6,896 nt of DNA from Bacteroidota bacterium (lineage in GTDB: Bacteria > Bacteroidota > Bacteroidia > Chitinophagales > Saprospiraceae). The notes under the pieces are model-generated. The model did no database searches. It was not told the DNA's origin and saw only the letters and a program-made list of their open reading frames with translations. Location: the NCBI GenBank assembly GCA_008501835.1, contig QQUB01000439.1:1-6896 (forward strand), in the 5' to 3' direction. How positions within the stretch are numbered: position 1 is the stretch's first letter; every line of letters begins with the position of its first letter. Positions 4,705 to 6,896 of this stretch are shown piece by piece. Made by a program: the position numbers and the translations under genes.

Positions 4705-6896
4705 TCACCGAATTAGCGTAGCAAAACCTTTGTATTCATATTGCTGTCCACGAGGACCTTTAAAGCTTGCCATAACTATGTATACTCCCGCTGGTGCGGG
4801 TTTCCCGGTGTTGAATTTGGTTCCATTCCACCCCTGAAATGGATCATTGGTTTCAAAGACGAGCTCACCCCAACGGTTCCAGATGGAAAACTGGAAGTTG
4901 GTGGCTCCCTCCAGGATACCAACACCACGGTATTCTTCATTGACGGAATCATTATTGGGTGTGAAGGCATTAGGAAGGAAATACCTGACCTCAGGTTTGA
5001 TGTCCAGATATTGTATCAACGTATCCTGACAGCCACTGGCATGAGTGACGACCTGGGTTACTGCAACCATCCCTGTATCCTGATAGGTGTGAGTTGGGTT
5101 CCATATAGATGAAAAACCACCATCGCCAAATGTCCAGTAAATACCTGCGGCACCCATCGATTCATCTGAGAAAGAAACCTCCGGTTCGAGGATGCTGATT
5201 TCTTCAGGGAAAAAGCTGAAACCGGCATCAGGAGAAGGTTCTACTTGAATTAAATCAGGGAATGTTTCGCTGATGGTACAGCCTATAGGGGAAGTAATGG
5301 TGACGTCTACAGTGAAAATGCCCGGTACAGTATAAGTATGCCATGGGCTGATTTCATCCCCGGTTGAGCCATCTCCGAAGTTCCATTCAATATCATAGGT
5401 CGTGTCAATTGGGAAGGATAAATTGTCAAAGAAAATATCTGCCGGTTCACACCCAAAGAAAGAGTTAGGGGCTATGACGATCAACGCAGGTGCCGGGTAA
5501 TAGGGAATATTTTTGATGATCAAATCTTCACATTGATTGGTATCCCGAACGGTTAGCCGAACTGGAATGTCACCAGGATCCGTGTACACATGAGATGGAT
5601 TTTGAGCATGGCTGTAATCACCATCACCGAATTCCCAGTTCCATCCGGTGAGGCAACAACTTCCGGTGGTGGATAAGTCAGTGAAGGTTACCGGTCCGGC
5701 GACACAAGTGTCATAATCAAAGGTGAAGTCAGCTTCAATAGCCGGGAAAATATTTACCCGAATAAAGGCTGTATCCCCACATTCGGTTCCTGGATTCAGC
5801 ATGAGGGTTCCGTTGTATTCTCCAATTCCAGGGAAATTAATGGTCGGACTCCACTGTGTTGAATTTACAGAAGATCCTCCAACATCAAATTCCCATTCCC
5901 ATTCATCAATATATGTTTGCTGGTAACTTTGATTGACAAAATTGATAGTCGTTTCTCCACAGGAGTTTATGAGGAATTCCTGGTCAGAAATAATCTCATC
6001 TTCTTCAATATCTGCTACTACCAGAGGATCACAACTGGCCACATTGAACTGGAAATCCCTGAAAACGGTACTGATAAGTTGCCCGTTTCGATATTCCTCC
6101 ACACAAACCCCTACAACATATTGTCCGATGAGTTCCGGAGTTCCCGTAATGATTCCGGTTAGCGGATCAATGGAAATGACCGGGTTTCCTCCCATTGGAG
6201 CAAGGGGGGTAAATGCCGGGGCATTAAAAAATACATCATCGTAAGGCGGAGGACAGGCAGGGTTAGGAGCTGCTCCGGCACAGGTCTGGTAATTGGCGTT
6301 GTCCAGCAGGTTTCCACCTCCATCAAGCGGTGAGCAAAATTTATACAATAAAAGATCGCCTTCCGGGTCTGTAGCGGAGTGATCATATTCCAGAGGCTGG
6401 CCCGCACAAATGACGATAGGAGGAAAACTATTGAATGTTGGGCTGTTGTTACAGCTGGACTGTGCATCGGGAGTGATCTCAATGCTGTAGGTTGCTCCTG
6501 TCTCGTCCGGAGCGATAATGTTATTGATGGTTTCATTCCGGCAACAACGCTGGTAGGAAATGTGGTAACTCTCCACACTTTGAGGGAGGTTTACTGTAAA
6601 GGTATAGACACCCTCCTGAACACATACATTTGGTGGGATCAGGCAGGGGTAATCCGGCATTTCTACCAGAGTAACCGGACCAAGAGGTACATATAAATTA
6701 GCGTAGGTGGAACCTTGCGTCATCAGGTCACAATCGACATCTGTTCCACACCGATAGATCCCAATGGCAGCTTCCTGGTCAAAATACGCACAGTTCTGAC
6801 AATTACAATCCCTGTAGACTTTCAGGGTAAACCTGTAATCATCATTACCCAGACATTCATAGGTGATTACCCCACCAATGATGTGTCTGGATTGTG
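4705..6896 (-). CDS. Secreted multi-PKD-domain protein with type IX secretion C-terminal domain (paralogue B), N-terminus cut by window edge
   Basis: From the right edge, 729 codons are open to the TGA at 4707-4705. The first visible residues, QSRHIIGGVITYECLGND, align with residues 41-58 of paralogue A just after its signal peptide, so only the leader and perhaps a few residues are missing. The Met at 6723 is internal. Visible order: cysteine-rich N-terminal region (YRDCNCQNC, YRCGTDVDC, QRCC), DHSATDPEGD at about 171-180, DPLTGIITGTP, a degenerate PKD unit (EWEWEF, about 331), PKD units with FGDG at about 421, 506 and 589, and a type IX sorting domain at 637-729 ending in KGFATLIR. Alignment to A needs no gaps over 719 residues (about 65% identity). 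The role is inferred to be a surface or secreted adhesin or structural protein; the ligand is unknown. It lies upstream of bioY on the same strand and is followed by a hairpin terminator. Confidence 0.92.
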   Translation of the reverse strand, partial: QSRHIIGGVITYECLGNDDYRFTLKVYRDCNCQNCAYFDQEAAIGIYRCGTDVDCDLMTQGSTYANLYVPLGPVTLVEMPDYPCLIPPNVCVQEGVYTFTVNLPQSVESYHISYQRCCRNETINNIIAPDETGATYSIEITPDAQSSCNNSPTFNSFPPIVICAGQPLEYDHSATDPEGDLLLYKFCSPLDGGGNLLDNANYQTCAGAAPNPACPPPYDDVFFNAPAFTPLAPMGGNPVISIDPLTGIITGTPELIGQYVVGVCVEEYRNGQLISTVFRDFQFNVASCDPLVVADIEEDEIISDQEFLINSCGETTINFVNQSYQQTYIDEWEWEFDVGGSSVNSTQWSPTINFPGIGEYNGTLMLNPGTECGDTAFIRVNIFPAIEADFTFDYDTCVAGPVTFTDLSTTGSCCLTGWNWEFGDGDYSHAQNPSHVYTDPGDIPVRLTVRDTNQCEDLIIKNIPYYPAPALIVIAPNSFFGCEPADIFFDNLSFPIDTTYDIEWNFGDGSTGDEISPWHTYTVPGIFTVDVTITSPIGCTISETFPDLIQVEPSPDAGFSFFPEEISILEPEVSFSDESMGAAGIYWTFGDGGFSSIWNPTHTYQDTGMVAVTQVVTHASGCQDTLIQYLDIKPEVRYFLPNAFTPNNDSVNEEYRGVGILEGATNFQFSIWNRWGELVFETNDPFQGWNGTKFNTGKPAPAGVYIVMASFKGPRGQQYEYKGFATLIR
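4708..4986 (-). other. Type IX secretion type B C-terminal domain of paralogue B
   Basis: Ninety-three codons encode YFLPNAFTPNNDSVNE, FSIWNRWGELVFET, GWNG, PAGVYIVMA and the terminal GFATLIR, in the order seen in gliding-motility-associated sorting domains. The NNDSVNE variant of the loop is the same as in paralogue A. Most differences from A lie around the PAG-VY segment and the loop before the last strand. Confidence 0.88.
4936..4965 (-). repeat. 30-bp perfect nucleotide identity with paralogue A (copy in B)
   Basis: This is the partner of 1968-1997 in the other PKD gene. It encodes FTPNNDSVNE with identical codons, while flanking codons differ. Recent local gene conversion, recent duplication or constraint on the motif could explain it. 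Confidence 0.85.

Noticed and set aside
6721..6723. Internal ATG as the start of PKD gene B
   Set aside because: The frame continues upstream to the window edge with strong similarity to the N-terminal region of paralogue A.

Overview
The window looks like a piece of a Bacteroidota chromosome, most likely from the Saprospiria/Lewinella-like group. The evidence is two secreted PKD-repeat proteins ending in the type IX secretion (gliding-motility-associated, type B) C-terminal domain, a Bacteroidota-type -7 promoter element (TAnnTTTG) with no Shine-Dalgarno sequence, and moderate-to-low GC. The genus-level guess is inference. No rRNA, tRNA, CRISPR array, transposase or phage gene was seen.

Layout from left to right. 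Bases 2-1102 (minus) are the N-terminal 367 codons of a family 57 glycoside hydrolase; its C-terminus lies beyond base 1. A 142-bp divergent intergenic region (1103-1244) carries a good promoter for the rightward gene and a 13-bp direct repeat. Bases 1245-1748 (plus) encode a GNAT acetyltransferase of the phosphinothricin/methionine-sulfone (PAT/MnaT) type. Its last codons overlap, tail to tail, the end of the next gene. Bases 1737-3989 (minus) encode a complete secreted multi-PKD protein ('A'). Bases 4092-4619 (minus) encode a BioY biotin-uptake membrane protein. Bases 4645-4691 form a strong hairpin that fits an intrinsic terminator. Bases 4705-6896 (minus) encode a second multi-PKD protein ('B'), missing only its signal peptide and first few residues at the right edge.

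Proteins A and B are clear paralogues. By hand count they are about 65% identical over 719 aligned residues without a gap, and all 26 cysteines outside the signal peptide are shared. They look like a tandem duplication that now has bioY between the copies. Both should be exported by Sec, folded with disulfides outside the cytoplasm, and delivered to the surface by the type IX system; their ligand cannot be read from the sequence. BioY (biotin import), the GH57 enzyme (alpha-glucan metabolism) and the acetyltransferase (small-molecule detoxification) are housekeeping or accessory functions with no evident link to A and B. I found no convincing new multi-gene system. The most distinctive items are the paralogue pair around bioY, its conserved cysteine pattern, and the unusual sorting-domain motif that both copies share.
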